Below, one piece after another: positions 13,433 through 27,737 of a stretch of 64,000 nt of DNA. This DNA comes from Elmis aenea (Eukaryota > Arthropoda > Insecta > Coleoptera > Elmidae), in NCBI GenBank assembly GCA_947652605.1, contig CANTFG010000229.1:62001-126000 (forward strand). The letters run 5' to 3'. How positions within the stretch are numbered: position 1 is the stretch's first letter; each line of letters opens with the position of its first letter. The notes under the pieces are model-generated. The model worked only from the letters and a program-made list of their open reading frames with translations. It searched no databases and was not told where the DNA came from. The translations under genes and the position numbers were made by a program.

Positions 13433-16400
13433 AATTGTATTCATGTAAAGAGGCGATGGATAAACTGTTCCTGTGATATACAAATCAATAATTAAAATTG
13501 TTTAGAAATAGTCGCTCAAGGAACATATGTATTAACTAAAGCACGGTATTTTAGGAAATTATTAAAAATTAAAACCAGCTCATTGAAAGACATATGCAAA
13601 ACAATTGTATTCATGTAAAGAGGCGATGGATAAACTGTTCCTGTGATATACAAATCAATAATTAAAATTGTTTAGAAATAGTCGCTCAAGGAACATATGT
13701 ATTAACTAAAGCACGGTATTTTTAGGAAATTATTAAAAATTAAAACCAGCTCATTGAAAGACATATGCAAAACAATTGTATTCATGTAAAGAGGCGATGG
13801 ATAAACTGTTCCTGTGATATACAAATCAATAATTGAAATTGTTTCGAAATAGTCGCTCAAGGAACATATGTATTAACTAAAGCACGGTATTTTTAGGAAA
13901 TTATTAAAAATTAAAACCAGCTCATTGAAAGACATATGCAAAACAATTGTATTCATGTAAAGAGGCGATGGATAAATTGTTCCTGTGATATACAAATCAA
14001 TAATTAAAATTGTTTAGAAATAGTCGCTCAAGGAACATATGTATTAACTAAAGCACGGTATTTTTAGGAAATTATTAAAAATTAAAACCAGCTCATTGAA
14101 AGACATATGCAAAACAATTGTATTCATGTAAAGAGGCGATGGATAAACTGTTTCTGTGATATACAAATCAATAATTAAAATTGTTTCGAAATAGTCGCTC
14201 AAGGAACATATGTATTAACTAAAGCACGGTATTTTTAGGAAATTATTAAAAATTTAAACCAGCTCATTAAAAGACATATGCAAAACAATTGTATTCATGT
14301 AAAGTGGCGATGGATAAACTGTTTCTGTGATATACAAATCAATAATTAAAATTGTTTCGAAATAGTCGCTCAAGGAACATATGTAATAACTAAAGCACGG
14401 TATTTTTAGGAAATTATTAAAAATTAAAACCAGCTCATTGAAAGACATATGCAAAACAATTGTATTCATGTAAAGAGGCGATGGATAAACTGTTCCTGTG
14501 ATATACAAATCAATAATTAAAATTGTTTCGAAATAGTCGCTCAAGGAACACATGTATTAACTAAAGCACGGCATTTTTAGGAAATTATTAAAAATTAAAA
14601 CCAGCTCATTGAAAGACATATGCAAAACAATTGTATTCATGTAAAGAGGCGATGGATAAACTGTTCCTGTGATATACAAATCAATAATTAAAATTGTTTA
14701 GAAATAGTCGCTCAAGGAACATATGTATTAACTAAAGCACGGTATTTTTAGGAAATTATTAAAAATTAAAACCAGCTCATTGAAAGACATATGCAAAACA
14801 ATTGTATTCATGTAAAGAGGCGATGGATAAACTGTTTCTGTGATATACAAATCAATAATTGAAATTGTTTCGAAATAGTCGCTCAAGGAACATATGTATT
14901 AACTAAAGCACGGTATTTTTAGGAAATTATTAAAAATTAAAACCAGCTCATTGAAAGACATATGCAAAACAATTGTATTCATGTAAAGTGGCGATGGATA
15001 AACTGTTTCTGTGATATACAAATCAATAATTAAAATTGTTTCGAAATAGTCGCTCAAGGAACATATGTATTAACTAAAGCACGGTATTTTTAGGAAATTA
15101 TTAAAAATTAAAACCAGCTCATTGAAAGACATATGCAAAACAATTGTATTCATGTAAAGAGGCGATGGATAAACTGTTTCTGTGATATACAAATCAATAA
15201 TTAAAATTGTTTCGAAATAGTCGCTCAAGGAACATATGTATTAACTAAAGCACGGTATTTTTAGGAAATTATTAAAAATTAAAACCAGCTCATTGAAAGA
15301 CATATGCAAAACAATTGTATTCATGTAAAGAGGCGATGGATAAACTGTTTCTGTGATATATAAATCAATAATTAAAATTGTTTCGAAATAGTCGCTCAAG
15401 GAACATATGTATTAACTAAAGCACGGTATTTTTAGGAAATTATTAAAAATTTAAACCAGCTCATTAAAAGACATATGCAAAACAATTGTATTCATGTAAA
15501 GTGGCGATGGATAAACTGTTTCTGTGATATACAAATCAATAATTAAAATTGTTTCGAAATAGTCGCTCAAGGAACATATGTATTAACTAAAGCACGGTAT
15601 TTTTAGGAAATTATTAAAAATTAAAACCAGCTCATTGAAAGACATATGCAAAACAATTGTATTCATGTAAAGAGGCGATTGATAAACTGTTCCTGTGATA
15701 AACAAATCAATAATTAAAATTGTTTCGAAATAGTCGCTCAAGGAACACATGTATTAACTAAAGCACGGCATTTTTAGGAAATTATTAAAAATTAAAACCA
15801 GCTCATTGAAAGACATATGCAAAACAATTGTATTCATGTAAAGAGGCGATGGATAAACTGTTCCTGTGATATACAAATCAATAATTAAAATTGTTTCGAA
15901 ATAGTCGCTCAAGGAACATATGTATTAACTAAAGCACGGTATTTTTAGGAAATTATTAAAAATTAAAACCAGCTCATTGAAAGACATATGCAAAACAATT
16001 GTATTCATGTAAAGAGGCGATGGATAAACTGTTTCTGTGATATACAAATCAATAATTGAAATTGTTTCGAAATAGTCGCTCAAGGAACATATGTATTAAC
16101 TAAAGCACGGTATTTTTAGGAAATTATTAAAAATTAAAACCAGCTCATTGAAAGACATATGCAAAACAATTGTAGTAATGTAAAGAGGCGATGGATAAAC
16201 TGTTCCTGTGATATACAAATCAATAATTGAAATTGTTTCGAAATATTCGCTCAAGGAACATATGTATTAACTAAAGCACGGTATTTTTAGGAAATTATTA
16301 AAAATTAAAACCAGCTCATTGAAAGACATATGCAAAACAATTGTATTCATGTAAAGAGGCGATGGATAAACTGTTCCTGTGATATACAAATCAATAATTA

Positions 16401-16630
16401 AAATTGTTTAGAAATAGTCGCTCAAGGAACATATGTATTAACTAAAGCACGGTATTTTTAGGAAATTATTAAAAATTAAAACCAGCTCATTGAAAGACAT
16501 ATGCAAAACAATTGTATTCATGTAAAGAGGCGATGGATAAACTGTTTCTGTGATATACAAATCAATAATTGAAATTGTTTCGAAATAGTCGCTCAAGGAA
16601 CATATGTATTAACTAAAGCACGGTATTTTT

Positions 16631-17314
16631 AGGAAATTATTAAAAATTTAAACCAGCTCATTAAAAGACATATGCAAAACAATTGTATTCATGTAAAGTG
16701 GCGATGGATAAACTGTTTCTGTGATATACAAATCAATAATTAAAATTGTTTCGAAATAGTCGCTCAAGGAACATATGTATTAACTAAAGCACGGTATTTT
16801 TAGGAAATTATTAAAAATTAAAACCAGCTCATTGAAAGACATATGCAAAACAATTGTATTCATGTAAAGAGGCGATGGATAAACTGTTCCTGTGATATAC
16901 AAATCAATAATTAAAATTGTTTCGAAATAGTCACTCAAGGAACACATGTATTAACTAAAGCACGGCATTTTTAGGAAATTATTAAAAATTAAAACCAGCT
17001 CATTGAAAGACATATGCAAAACAATTGTATTCATGTAAAGAGGCGATGGATAAACTGTTCCTGTGATATACAAATCAATAATTAAAATTGTTTAGAAATA
17101 GTCGCTCAAGGAACATATGTATTAACTAAAGCACGGTATTTTTAGGAAATTATTAAAAATTAAAACCAGCTCATTGAAAGACATATGCAAAACAATTGTA
17201 TTCATGTAAAGAGGCGATGGATAAACTGTTTCTGTGATATACAAATCAATAATTGAAATTGTTTCGAAATAGTCGCTCAAGGAACATATGTATTAACTAA
17301 AGCACGGTATTTTT
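16631..17314 (+). repeat. Tract repeated at a nine-monomer offset, copy 1
   Basis: Four monomers starting with the TTTAAACCAGCTCATTAAAAG variant and including GTCACTCAAGG are repeated 1539 bases (9 monomers) later at 18170-18853. The same 9-monomer spacing separates GCACAGT at 27561 and 29100. Confidence 0.75.
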
Positions 17315-18169
17315 AGGAAATTATTAAAAATTAAAACCAGCTCATTGAAAGACATATGCAAAACAATTGTATTCATGTAAAGAGGCGATGGATAAACTGT
17401 TCCTGTGATATACAAATCAATAATTAAAATTGTTTAGAAATAGTCGCTCAAGGAACATATGTATTAACTAAAGCACGGTATTTTTAGGAAATTATTAAAA
17501 ATTAAAACCAGCTCATTGAAAGACATATGCAAAACAATTGTATTCATGTAAAGAGGCGATGGATAAACTGTTTCTGTGATATACAAATCAATAATTGAAA
17601 TTGTTTCGAAATAGTCGCTCAAGGAACATATGTATTAACTAAAGCACAGTATTTTTAGGAAATTATTAAAAATTAAAACCAGCTCATTGAAAGACATATG
17701 CAAAACAATTGTATTCATGTAAAGAGGCGATGGATAAACTGTTCCTGTGATATACAAATCAATAATTAAAATTGTTTCGAAATAGTCGCTCAAGGAACAC
17801 ATGTATTAACTAAAGCACGGCATTTTTAGGAAATTATTAAAAATTAAAACCAGCTCATTGAAAGACATATGCAAAACAATTGTATTCATGTAAAGAGGCG
17901 ATGGATAAACTGTTCCTGTGATATACAAATCAATAATTAAAATTGTTTCGAAATAGTCGCTCAAGGAACATATGTATTAACTAAAGCACGGTATTTTTAG
18001 GAAATTATTAAAAATTAAAACCAGCTCATTGAAAGACATATGCAAAACAATTGTATTCATGTAAAGAGGCGATGGATAAACTGTTTCTGTGATATACAAA
18101 TCAATAATTGAAATTGTTTCGAAATAGTCGCTCAAGGAACATATGTATTAACTAAAGCACGGTATTTTT

Positions 18170-18853
18170 AGGAAATTATTAAAAATTTAAACCAGCTCAT
18201 TAAAAGACATATGCAAAACAATTGTATTCATGTAAAGTGGCGATGGATAAACTGTTTCTGTGATATACAAATCAATAATTAAAATTGTTTCGAAATAGTC
18301 GCTCAAGGAACATATGTATTAACTAAAGCACGGTATTTTTAGGAAATTATTAAAAATTAAAACCAGCTCATTGAAAGACATATGCAAAACAATTGTATTC
18401 ATGTAAAGAGGCGATGGATAAACTGTTCCTGTGATATACAAATCAATAATTAAAATTGTTTCGAAATAGTCACTCAAGGAACACATGTATTAACTAAAGC
18501 ACGGCATTTTTAGGAAATTATTAAAAATTAAAACCAGCTCATTGAAAGACATATGCAAAACAATTGTATTCATGTAAAGAGGCGATGGATAAACTGTTCC
18601 TGTGATATACAAATCAATAATTAAAATTGTTTAGAAATAGTCGCTCAAGGAACATATGTATTAACTAAAGCACGGTATTTTTAGGAAATTATTAAAAATT
18701 AAAACCAGCTCATTGAAAGACATATGCAAAACAATTGTATTCATGTAAAGAGGCGATGGATAAACTGTTTCTGTGATATACAAATCAATAATTGAAATTG
18801 TTTCGAAATAGTCGCTCAAGGAACATATGTATTAACTAAAGCACGGTATTTTT
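18170..18853 (+). repeat. Tract repeated at a nine-monomer offset, copy 2
   Basis: It matches 16631-17314. The two tracts diverge afterwards because the following monomer is TTAG-type in one and TTCG/GGCATT-type in the other. Confidence 0.75.
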
Positions 18854-19537
18854 AGGAAATTATTAAAAATTAAAACCAGCTCATTGAAAGACATATGCAA
18901 AACAATTGTATTCATGTAAAGAGGCGATGGATAAACTGTTCCTGTGATATACAAATCAATAATTAAAATTGTTTCGAAATAGTCGCTCAAGGAACACATG
19001 TATTAACTAAAGCACGGCATTTTTAGGAAATTATTAAAAATTAAAACCAGCTCATTGAAAGACATATGCAAAACAATTGTATTCATGTAAAGAGGCGATG
19101 GATAAACTGTTCCTGTGATATACAAATCAATAATTAAAATTGTTTAGAAATAGTCGCTCAAGGAACATATGTATTAACTAAAGCACGGTATTTTTAGGAA
19201 ATTATTAAAAATTAAAACCAGCTCATTGAAAGACATATGCAAAACAATTGTATTCATGTAAAGAGGCGATGGATAAACTGTTTCTGTGATATACAAATCA
19301 ATAATTGAAATTGTTTCGAAATAGTCGCTCAAGGAACATATGTATTAACTAAAGCACGGTATTTTTAGGAAATTATTAAAAATTAAAACCAGCTCATTGA
19401 AAGACATATGCAAAACAATTGTATTCATGTAAAGAGGCGATGGATAAACTGTTCCTGTGATATACAAATCAATAATTAAATTTTTTTCGAAATAGTCGCT
19501 CAAGGAACATATGTATTAACTAAAGCACGGTATTTTT
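18854..19537 (+). repeat. Four-monomer unit, copy 1
   Basis: The 684-bp unit contains GCACGGCATTTTT (19014) and the rare AATTAAATTTTTTTCG (near 19475). Both recur 684 bases later. Confidence 0.8.
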
Positions 19538-20221
19538 AGGAAATTATTAAAAATTAAAACCAGCTCATTGAAAGACATATGCAAAACAATTGTATTCATG
19601 TAAAGAGGCGATGGATAAACTGTTCCTGTGATATACAAATCAATAATTAAAATTGTTTCGAAATAGTCGCTCAAGGAACACATGTATTAACTAAAGCACG
19701 GCATTTTTAGGAAATTATTAAAAATTAAAACCAGCTCATTGAAAGACATATGCAAAACAATTGTATTCATGTAAAGAGGCGATGGATAAACTGTTCCTGT
19801 GATATACAAATCAATAATTAAAATTGTTTAGAAATAGTCGCTCAAGGAACATATGTATTAACCAAAGCACGGTATTTTTAGGAAATTATTAAAAATTAAA
19901 ACCAGCTCATTGAAAGACATATGCAAAACAATTGTATTCATGTAAAGAGGCGATGGATAAACTGTTTCTGTGATATACAAATCAATAATTGAAATTGTTT
20001 CGAAATAGTCGCTCAAGGAACATATGTATTAACTAAAGCACGGTATTTTTAGGAAATTATTAAAAATTAAAACCAGCTCATTGAAAGACATATGCAAAAC
20101 AATTGTATTCATGTAAAGAGGCGATGGATAAACTGTTCCTGTGATATACAAATCAATAATTAAATTTTTTTCGAAATAGTCGCTCAAGGAACATATGTAT
20201 TAACTAAAGCACGGTATTTTT
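19538..20221 (+). repeat. Four-monomer unit, copy 2
   Basis: It repeats 18854-19537 with one private change (AACCAAAGCAC near 19863). The pair is itself contained in the 7.47-kb block and so recurs in copy B. Confidence 0.8.
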
Positions 20222-21589
20222 AGGAAATTATTAAAAATTAAAACCAGCTCATTGAAAAACATATGCAAAACAATTGTATTCATGTAAAGAGGCGATGGAT
20301 AAACTGTTCCTGTGATATACAAATCAATAATTAAAATTGTTTAGAAATAGTCGCTCAAGGAACATATGTATTAACTAAAGCACGGTATTTTTAGGAAAGT
20401 ATTAAAAATTAAAACCAGCTCATTGAAAGACATATGCAAAACAATTGTATTCATGTAAAGAGGCGATGGATAAACTGTTCCTGTGATATACAAATCAATA
20501 ATTAAAATTGTTTCGAAATAGTCGCTCAAGGAACATATGTATTAACTAAAGCACGGTATTTTTAGGAAATTATTAAAAATTAAAACCAGCTCATTGAAAG
20601 ACATATGCAAAACAATTGTATTCATGTAAAGAGGCGATGGATAAACTGTTCCTGTGATATACAAATCAATAATTAAAATTGTGTAGAAATAGTCGCTCAA
20701 GGAACATATGTATTAACTAAAGCACGGTATTTTTAGGAAATTATTAAAAATTAAAACCAGCTCATTGAAAGACATATGCAAAACAATTGTATTCATGTAA
20801 AGAGGCGATGGATAAACTGTTCCTGTGATATACAAATCAATAATTAAAATTGTTTAGAAATAGTCGCTCAAGGAACATATGTATTAACTAAAGCACGGTA
20901 TTTTTAGGAAATTATTAAAAATTAAAACCAGCTTATTGAAAGACATATGCAAAACAATTGTATTCATGTAAAGAAGCGGTGGATAAATTGTTCCTGTGAT
21001 ATACAAATCAATAATTAAAATTGTTTAGAAATAGTCGCTCAAGGAACATATGTATTAACTAAAGCACGGTATTTTTAGGAAATTATTAAAAATTAAAACC
21101 AGCTCATTGAAAGACATATGCAAAACAATTGTATTCATGTAAAGAAGCGGTGGATAAATTGTTCCTGTGATATACAAATCAATAATTAAAATTGTTTAGA
21201 AATAGTCGCTCAAGGAACATATGTATTAACTAAAGCACGGTATTTTTAGGAAATTATTAAAAATTAAAACCAGCTCATTGAAAGACATATGCAAAACAAT
21301 TGTATTCATGTAAAGAGGCGATGGATAAACTGTTTCTGTGATATACAAATCAATAATTAAAATTGTTTCGAAATAGTCGCTCAAGGAACATATGTATTAA
21401 CTAAAGCACGGTATTTTTAGGAAATTATTAAAAATTAAAACCAGCTCATTGAAAGACATATGCAAAACAATTGTATTCATGTAAAGAGGCGATGGATAAA
21501 CTGTTCCTGTGATATACAAATCAATAATTAAAATTTTTTCGAAATAGTCGCTCAAGGAACACATGTATTAACTAAAGCACGGCATTTTT

Positions 21590-21929
21590 AGGAAATTATT
21601 AAAAATTAAAACCAGCTCATTGAAAGACATATGCAAAACAATTTTTTTCATGTAAAGATGCGAAGGATAAACTCTTCCTGTGATATACAAATCAATAATT
21701 AAAATTGTTTCGAAATAGTCGCTCAAGGTACATATGTATTAACTAAAGCACGGTATTTTTAGGAAATGATTAAAAATTAAAACCAGCTCATTGAAAGACA
21801 TGCAAAACAATTGTATTCATGTAAAGAGGCGATGGATAAACTGTTCCTGTGATATACAAATCAATAATTAAAATTGTTTCGAAATAGTCGCTCAAGGAAC
21901 ATATGTATTAACTAAAGCACGGTATTTTT
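21590..21929 (+). repeat. Degenerate marker dimer, copy 1
   Basis: The first monomer has a cluster of rare changes: ACAATTTTTTTCATG in place of ACAATTGTATTCATG, AGATGCGAAGGATAAACTCTT, and CAAGGTACATATG. The second has AGGAAATGATT and a 2-base deletion (GACATGCAAAAC). The dimer is 340 bp instead of 342. It recurs at 33045, 36805, 41761 and 48256. Confidence 0.9.
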
Positions 21930-24152
21930 AGGAAATTATTAAAAATTAAAACCAGCTCATTGAAAGACATATGCAAAACAATTGTATTCATGTAAAGAGG
22001 CGATGGATAAACTGTTTCTGTGATATACAAATCAATAATTAAAATTGTTTCGAAATAGTCGCTCAAGGAACATATGTATTAACTAAAGCACGGTATTTTT
22101 AGGAAATTATTAAAAATTAAAACCAGCTCATTGAAAGACATATGCAAAACAATTGTATTCATGTAAAGAGGCGATGGATAAACTGTTCCTGTGATATACA
22201 AATCAATAATTGAAATTGTTTCGAAATAGTCGCTCAAGGAACATATGTATTAACTAAAGCACGGTATTTTTAGGAAATTATTAAAAATTAAAACCATCTC
22301 TTTGAAAGACATATGCAAAACAATTTTATTCATGTAAAGAGGTGATGGATAAACTGTTCCTGTGATATACAAATCAATAATTAAAATTGTTCAGAAATAG
22401 TCGCTCAAGGAACATATGTATTAACTAAAGCACGGTATTTTTAGGAAATTATTAAAAATTAAAACCAGCTCATTGAAAGACATATGCAAAACAATTGTAT
22501 TCATGTAAAGAGGCGATGGATAAACTGTTCCTGTGATATACAAATCAATAATTAAAATTGTTTAGAAATAGTCGCTCAAGGAACATATGTAGTAACTAAA
22601 GCACGGTATTTTTAGGAAATTATTAAAAATTAAAACCAGCTCATTGAAAGACATATGCAAAACAATTGTATTCATGTAAAGATGCGATGGATAAACTGTT
22701 CCTGTGATATACAAATCAATAATTAAAATTGTTTAGAAATAGTCGCTCAAGGAACATATGTATTAACTAAAGCACGGTATTTTTAGGAAATTATTAAAAA
22801 TTAAAACCAGCTCATTAAAAGACATATGCAAAACAATTGTATTCATGTAAAGAGGCGATGGATAAACTGTTCCTGTGATATACAAATCAATAATTAAAAT
22901 TGTTCAGAAATAGTCGCTCAAGGAACATATGTATTAACTAAAGCACGGTATTTTTAGGAAATTATTAAAAATTAAAACCAGCTCATTGAAAGACATATGC
23001 AAAACAATTGTATTCATGTAAAGAGGCGATGGATAAACTGTTCCTGTGATATACAAATCAATAATTGAAATTGTTTCGAAATAGTCGCTCAAGTAACATA
23101 TGTATTAACTAAAGCACGGTATTTTTAGGAAATTATTAAAAATTAAAACCAGCTCATTGAAAGACATATGCAAAACAATTGTATTCATGTAAAGAGGCGA
23201 TGGATAAACTGTTCCTGTGATATACAAATCAATAATTGAAATTGTTTCGAAATAGTCGCTCAAGGAACATATGTATTAACTAAAGCACGGTATTTTTAGG
23301 AAATTATTAAAAATTAAAACCATCTCTTTGAAAGACATATGCAAAACAATTGTATTCATGTAAAGAGGCGATGGATAAACTGTTCCTGTGATATACAAAT
23401 CAATAATTGAAATTGTTTCGAAATAGTCGCTCAAGTAACATATGTATTAACTAAAGCACGGTATTTTTAGGAAATTATTAAAAATTAAAACCAGCTCATT
23501 GAAAGACATATGCAAAACAATTGTATTCATGTAAAGAGGCGATGGATAAACTGTTCCTGTGATATACAAATCAATAATTAAAATTGTTCAGAAATAGTCG
23601 CTCAAGGAACATATGTATTAACTAAAGCACGGTATTTTTAGGAAATTATTAAAAATTAAAACCAGCTCATTGAAAGACATATGCAAAACAATTGTATTCA
23701 TGTAAAGAGGCGATGGATAAACTGTTCCTGTGATATACAAATCAATAATTAAAATTGTTCAGAAATAGTCGCTCAAGGAACATATGTATTAACTAAAGCA
23801 CGGTATTTTTAGGAAATTATTAACAATTAAAACCAGCTCATTGAAAGACATATGCAAAACAATTGTATTCATGTAAAAAAGCGATGGATAAACTGTTCCT
23901 GTGATATACAAATCAATAATTAAAATTGTTCAGAAATAGTCGCTCAAGGAACATATGTATTAACTAAAGCACGGTATTTTTAGGAAATTATTAAAAATTA
24001 AAACCAGCTCATTGAAAGACATATGCAAAACAATTGTATTCATGTAAAGAAGCGATGGATAAATTGTTCCTGTGATATACAAATCAATAATTAAAATTGT
24101 TTAGAAATAGTCGCTCAAGGAACATATGTATTAACTAAAGCACGGTATTTTT

Positions 24153-25520
24153 AGGAAATTATTAAAAATTAAAACCAGCTCATTGAAAGACATATGCAAA
24201 ACAATTGTATTCATGTAAAGAGGCGATGGATAAACTGTTTCTGTGATATACAAATCAATAATTAAAATTGTTTCGAAATAGTCGCTCAAGGAACATATGT
24301 ATTAACTAAAGCACGGTATTTTTAGGAAATTATTAAAAATTTAAACCAGCTCATTGAAAGACATATGCAAAACAATTGTATTCATGTAAAGTGGCGATGG
24401 ATAAACTGTTTCTGTGATATACAAATCAATAATTAAAATTGTTTCGAAATAGTCGCTCAAGGAACATATGTATTAACTAAAGCACGGTATTTTTAGGAAA
24501 TTATTAAAAATTAAAACCAGCTCATTGAAAGACATATGCAAAACAATTGTATTCATGTAAAGAGGCGATGGATAAACTGTTCCTGTGATATACAAATCAA
24601 TAATTAAAATTGTTTCGAAATAGTCGCTCAAGGAACACATGTATTAACTAAAGCACGGCATTTTTAGGAAATTATTAAAAATTAAAACCAGCTCATTGAA
24701 AGACATATGCAAAACAATTGTATTCATGTAAAGAGGCGATGGATAAACTGTTCCTGTGATATACAAATCATTAATTAAAATTGTTTAGAAATAGTCGCTC
24801 AAGGAACATATGTATTAACTAAAGCACGGTATTTTTAGGAAATTATTAAAAATTAAAACCAGCTCATTGAAAGACATATGCAAAACAATTGTATTCATGT
24901 AAAGAGGCGATGGATAAACTGTTTCTGTGATATACAAATCAATAATTGAAATTGTTTCGAAATAGTCGCTCAAGGAACATATGTATTAACTAAAGCACGG
25001 TATTTTTAGGAAATTATTAAAAATTAAAACCAGCTCATTGAAAGACATATGCAAAACAATTGTATTCATGTAAAGTGGCTATGGATAAACTGTTTCTGTG
25101 ATATACAAATCAATAATTAAAATTGTTTCGAAATAGTCGCTCAAGGAACATATGTATTAACTAAAGCACGGTATTTTTAGGAAATTATTAAAAATTAAAA
25201 CCAGCTCATTGAAAGACATATGCAAAACAATTGTATTCATGTAAAGAGGCGATGGATAAACTGTTTCTGTGATATACAAATCAATAATTAAAATTGTTTC
25301 GAAATAGTCGCTCAAGGAACATATGTATTAACTAAAGCACGGTATTTTTAGGAAATTATTAAAAATTAAAACCAGCTCATTGAAAGACATATGCAAAACA
25401 ATTGTATTCATGTAAAGAAGCGATGGATAAATTGTTCCTGTGATATACAAATCAATAATTAAAATTGTTTAGAAATAGTCGCTCAAGGAACATATGTATT
25501 AACTAAAGCACGGTATTTTT
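24153..25520 (+). repeat. Eight-monomer unit, copy 1
   Basis: The 1368-bp unit is marked by AAATCATTAATTAAAATTG (24767 region) and AAGTGGCTATGG (25075 region). Both recur 1368 bases later. It lies between the two copies of the 7.47-kb block. Confidence 0.8.
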
Positions 25521-26888
25521 AGGAAATTATTAAAAATTAAAACCAGCTCATTGAAAGACATATGCAAAACAATTGTATTCATGTAAAGAGGCGATGGATA
25601 AACTGTTTCTGTGATATACAAATCAATAATTAAAATTGTTTCGAAATAGTCGCTCAAGGAACATATGTATTAACTAAAGCACGGTATTTTTAGGAAATTA
25701 TTAAAAATTTAAACCAGCTCATTGAAAGACATATGCAAAACAATTGTATTCATGTAAAGTGGCGATGGATAAACTGTTTCTGTGATATACAAATCAATAA
25801 TTAAAATTGTTTCGAAATAGTCGCTCAAGGAACATATGTATTAACTAAAGCACGGTATTTTTAGGAAATTATTAAAAATTAAAACCAGCTCATTGAAAGA
25901 CATATGCAAAACAATTGTATTCATGTAAAGAGGCGATGGATAAACTGTTCCTGTGATATACAAATCAATAATTAAAATTGTTTCGAAATAGTCGCTCAAG
26001 GAACACATGTATTAACTAAAGCACGGCATTTTTAGGAAATTATTAAAAATTAAAACCAGCTCATTGAAAGACATATGCAAAACAATTGTATTCATGTAAA
26101 GAGGCGATGGATAAACTGTTCCTGTGATATACAAATCATTAATTAAAATTGTTTAGAAATAGTCGCTCAAGGAACATATGTATTAACTAAAGCACGGTAT
26201 TTTTAGGAAATTATTAAAAATTAAAACCAGCTCATTGAAAGACATATGCAAAACAATTGTATTCATGTAAAGAGGCGATGGATAAACTGTTTCTGTGATA
26301 TACAAATCAATAATTGAAATTGTTTCGAAATAGTCGCTCAAGGAACATATGTATTAACTAAAGCACGGTATTTTTAGGAAATTATTAAAAATTAAAACCA
26401 GCTCATTGAAAGACATATGCAAAACAATTGTATTCATGTAAAGTGGCTATGGATAAACTGTTTCTGTGATATACAAATCAATAATTAAAATTGTTTCGAA
26501 ATAGTCGCTCAAGGAACATATGTATTAACTAAAGCACGGTATTTTTAGGAAATTATTAAAAATTAAAACCAGCTCATTGAAAGACATATGCAAAACAATT
26601 GTATTCATGTAAAGAGGCGATGGATAAACTGTTTCTGTGATATACAAATCAATAATTAAAATTGTTTCGAAATAGTCGCTCAAGGAACATATGTATTAAC
26701 TAAAGCACGGTATTTTTAGGAAATTATTAAAAATTAAAACCAGCTCATTGAAAGACATATGCAAAACAATTGTATTCATGTAAAGAAGCGATGGATAAAC
26801 TGTTTCTGTGATATACAAATCAATAATTAAAATTGTTTCGAAATAGTCGCTCAAGGAACATATGTATTAACTAAAGCACGGTATTTTT
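25521..26888 (+). repeat. Eight-monomer unit, copy 2
   Basis: It repeats 24153-25520, with the markers at about 26135 and 26443. Its eighth monomer differs: it combines GAAGCGATGG with CTGTTTCTG and TTTCG, whereas copy 1 has ATTGTTCC and TTTAG. It looks like a recombinant monomer. Confidence 0.75.
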
Positions 26889-27737
26889 AGGAAATTATTA
26901 AAAATTTAAACCAGCTCATTAAAAGACATATGCAAAACAATTGTATTCATGTAAAGTGGCGATGGATAAACTGTTTCTGTGATATACAAATCAATAATTG
27001 AAATTGTTTCGAAATAGTCGCTCAAGGAACATATGTATTAACTAAAGCACGGTATTTTTAGGAAATTATTAAAAATTAAAACCAGCTCATTGAAAGACAT
27101 ATGCAAAACAATTTTATTCATGTAAAGAGGCGATTGATAAACTGTTCCTGTGATATACAAATCAATAATTAAAATTGTTTCGAAATAGTCGCTCAAGGAA
27201 CACATGTATTAACTAAAGCACGGCATTTTTAGGAAATTATTAAAAATTAAAACCAGCTCATTGAAAGACATATGCAAAACAATTGTATTCATGTAAAGAG
27301 GCGATGGATAAACTGTTCCTGTGATATACAAATCAATAATTAAAATTGTTTCGAAATAGTCGCTCAAGGAACATATGTATTAACTAAAGCACGGTATTTT
27401 TAGGAAATTATTAAAAATTAAAACCAGTTCATTGAAAGACATATGCAAAACAATTGTATTCATGTAAAGAGGCGATGGATAAACTGTTTCTGTGATATAC
27501 AAATCAATAATTGAAATTGTTTCGAAATAGTCGCTCAAGGAACATATGTATTAACTAAAGCACAGTATTTTTAGGAAATTATTAAAAATTAAAACCAGCT
27601 CATTGAAAGACATATGCAAAACAATTGTATTCATGTAAAGAGGCGATGGATAAACTGTTCCTGTGATATACAAATCAATAATTAAAATTGTTTCGAAATA
27701 GTCGCTCAAGGAACACATGTATTAACTAAAGCACGGC

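Larger units (their letters stand above)
16283..23750 (+). repeat. 7.47-kb duplicated block, copy A
   Basis: The block matches 27738-35205 at a constant offset of 11455 bases (67 monomers minus 2). Shared rare markers include GCACAGT (17645/29100), AATTAAATTTTTTTCG (near 20161/31616), TTGAAAAACATATG (near 20253/31708), GGAAAGTATT (near 20395/31850), the degenerate dimer at 21590/33045 and CATATGTAGTAAC (near 22590/34045). By eye I noticed only three substitutions inside the block, near 19863, 20934 and 22683. Identity ends at 16282 (T versus C) and 23751 (A versus G). Confidence 0.85.

Noticed and set aside
14254..14553. 99-codon minus-strand open frame as a gene
   Set aside because: It is a translation of satellite monomers with a 57-residue period. 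It opens only because one monomer has GTAATAAC in place of the consensus stop-bearing GTATTAAC. It has no independent coding signal.
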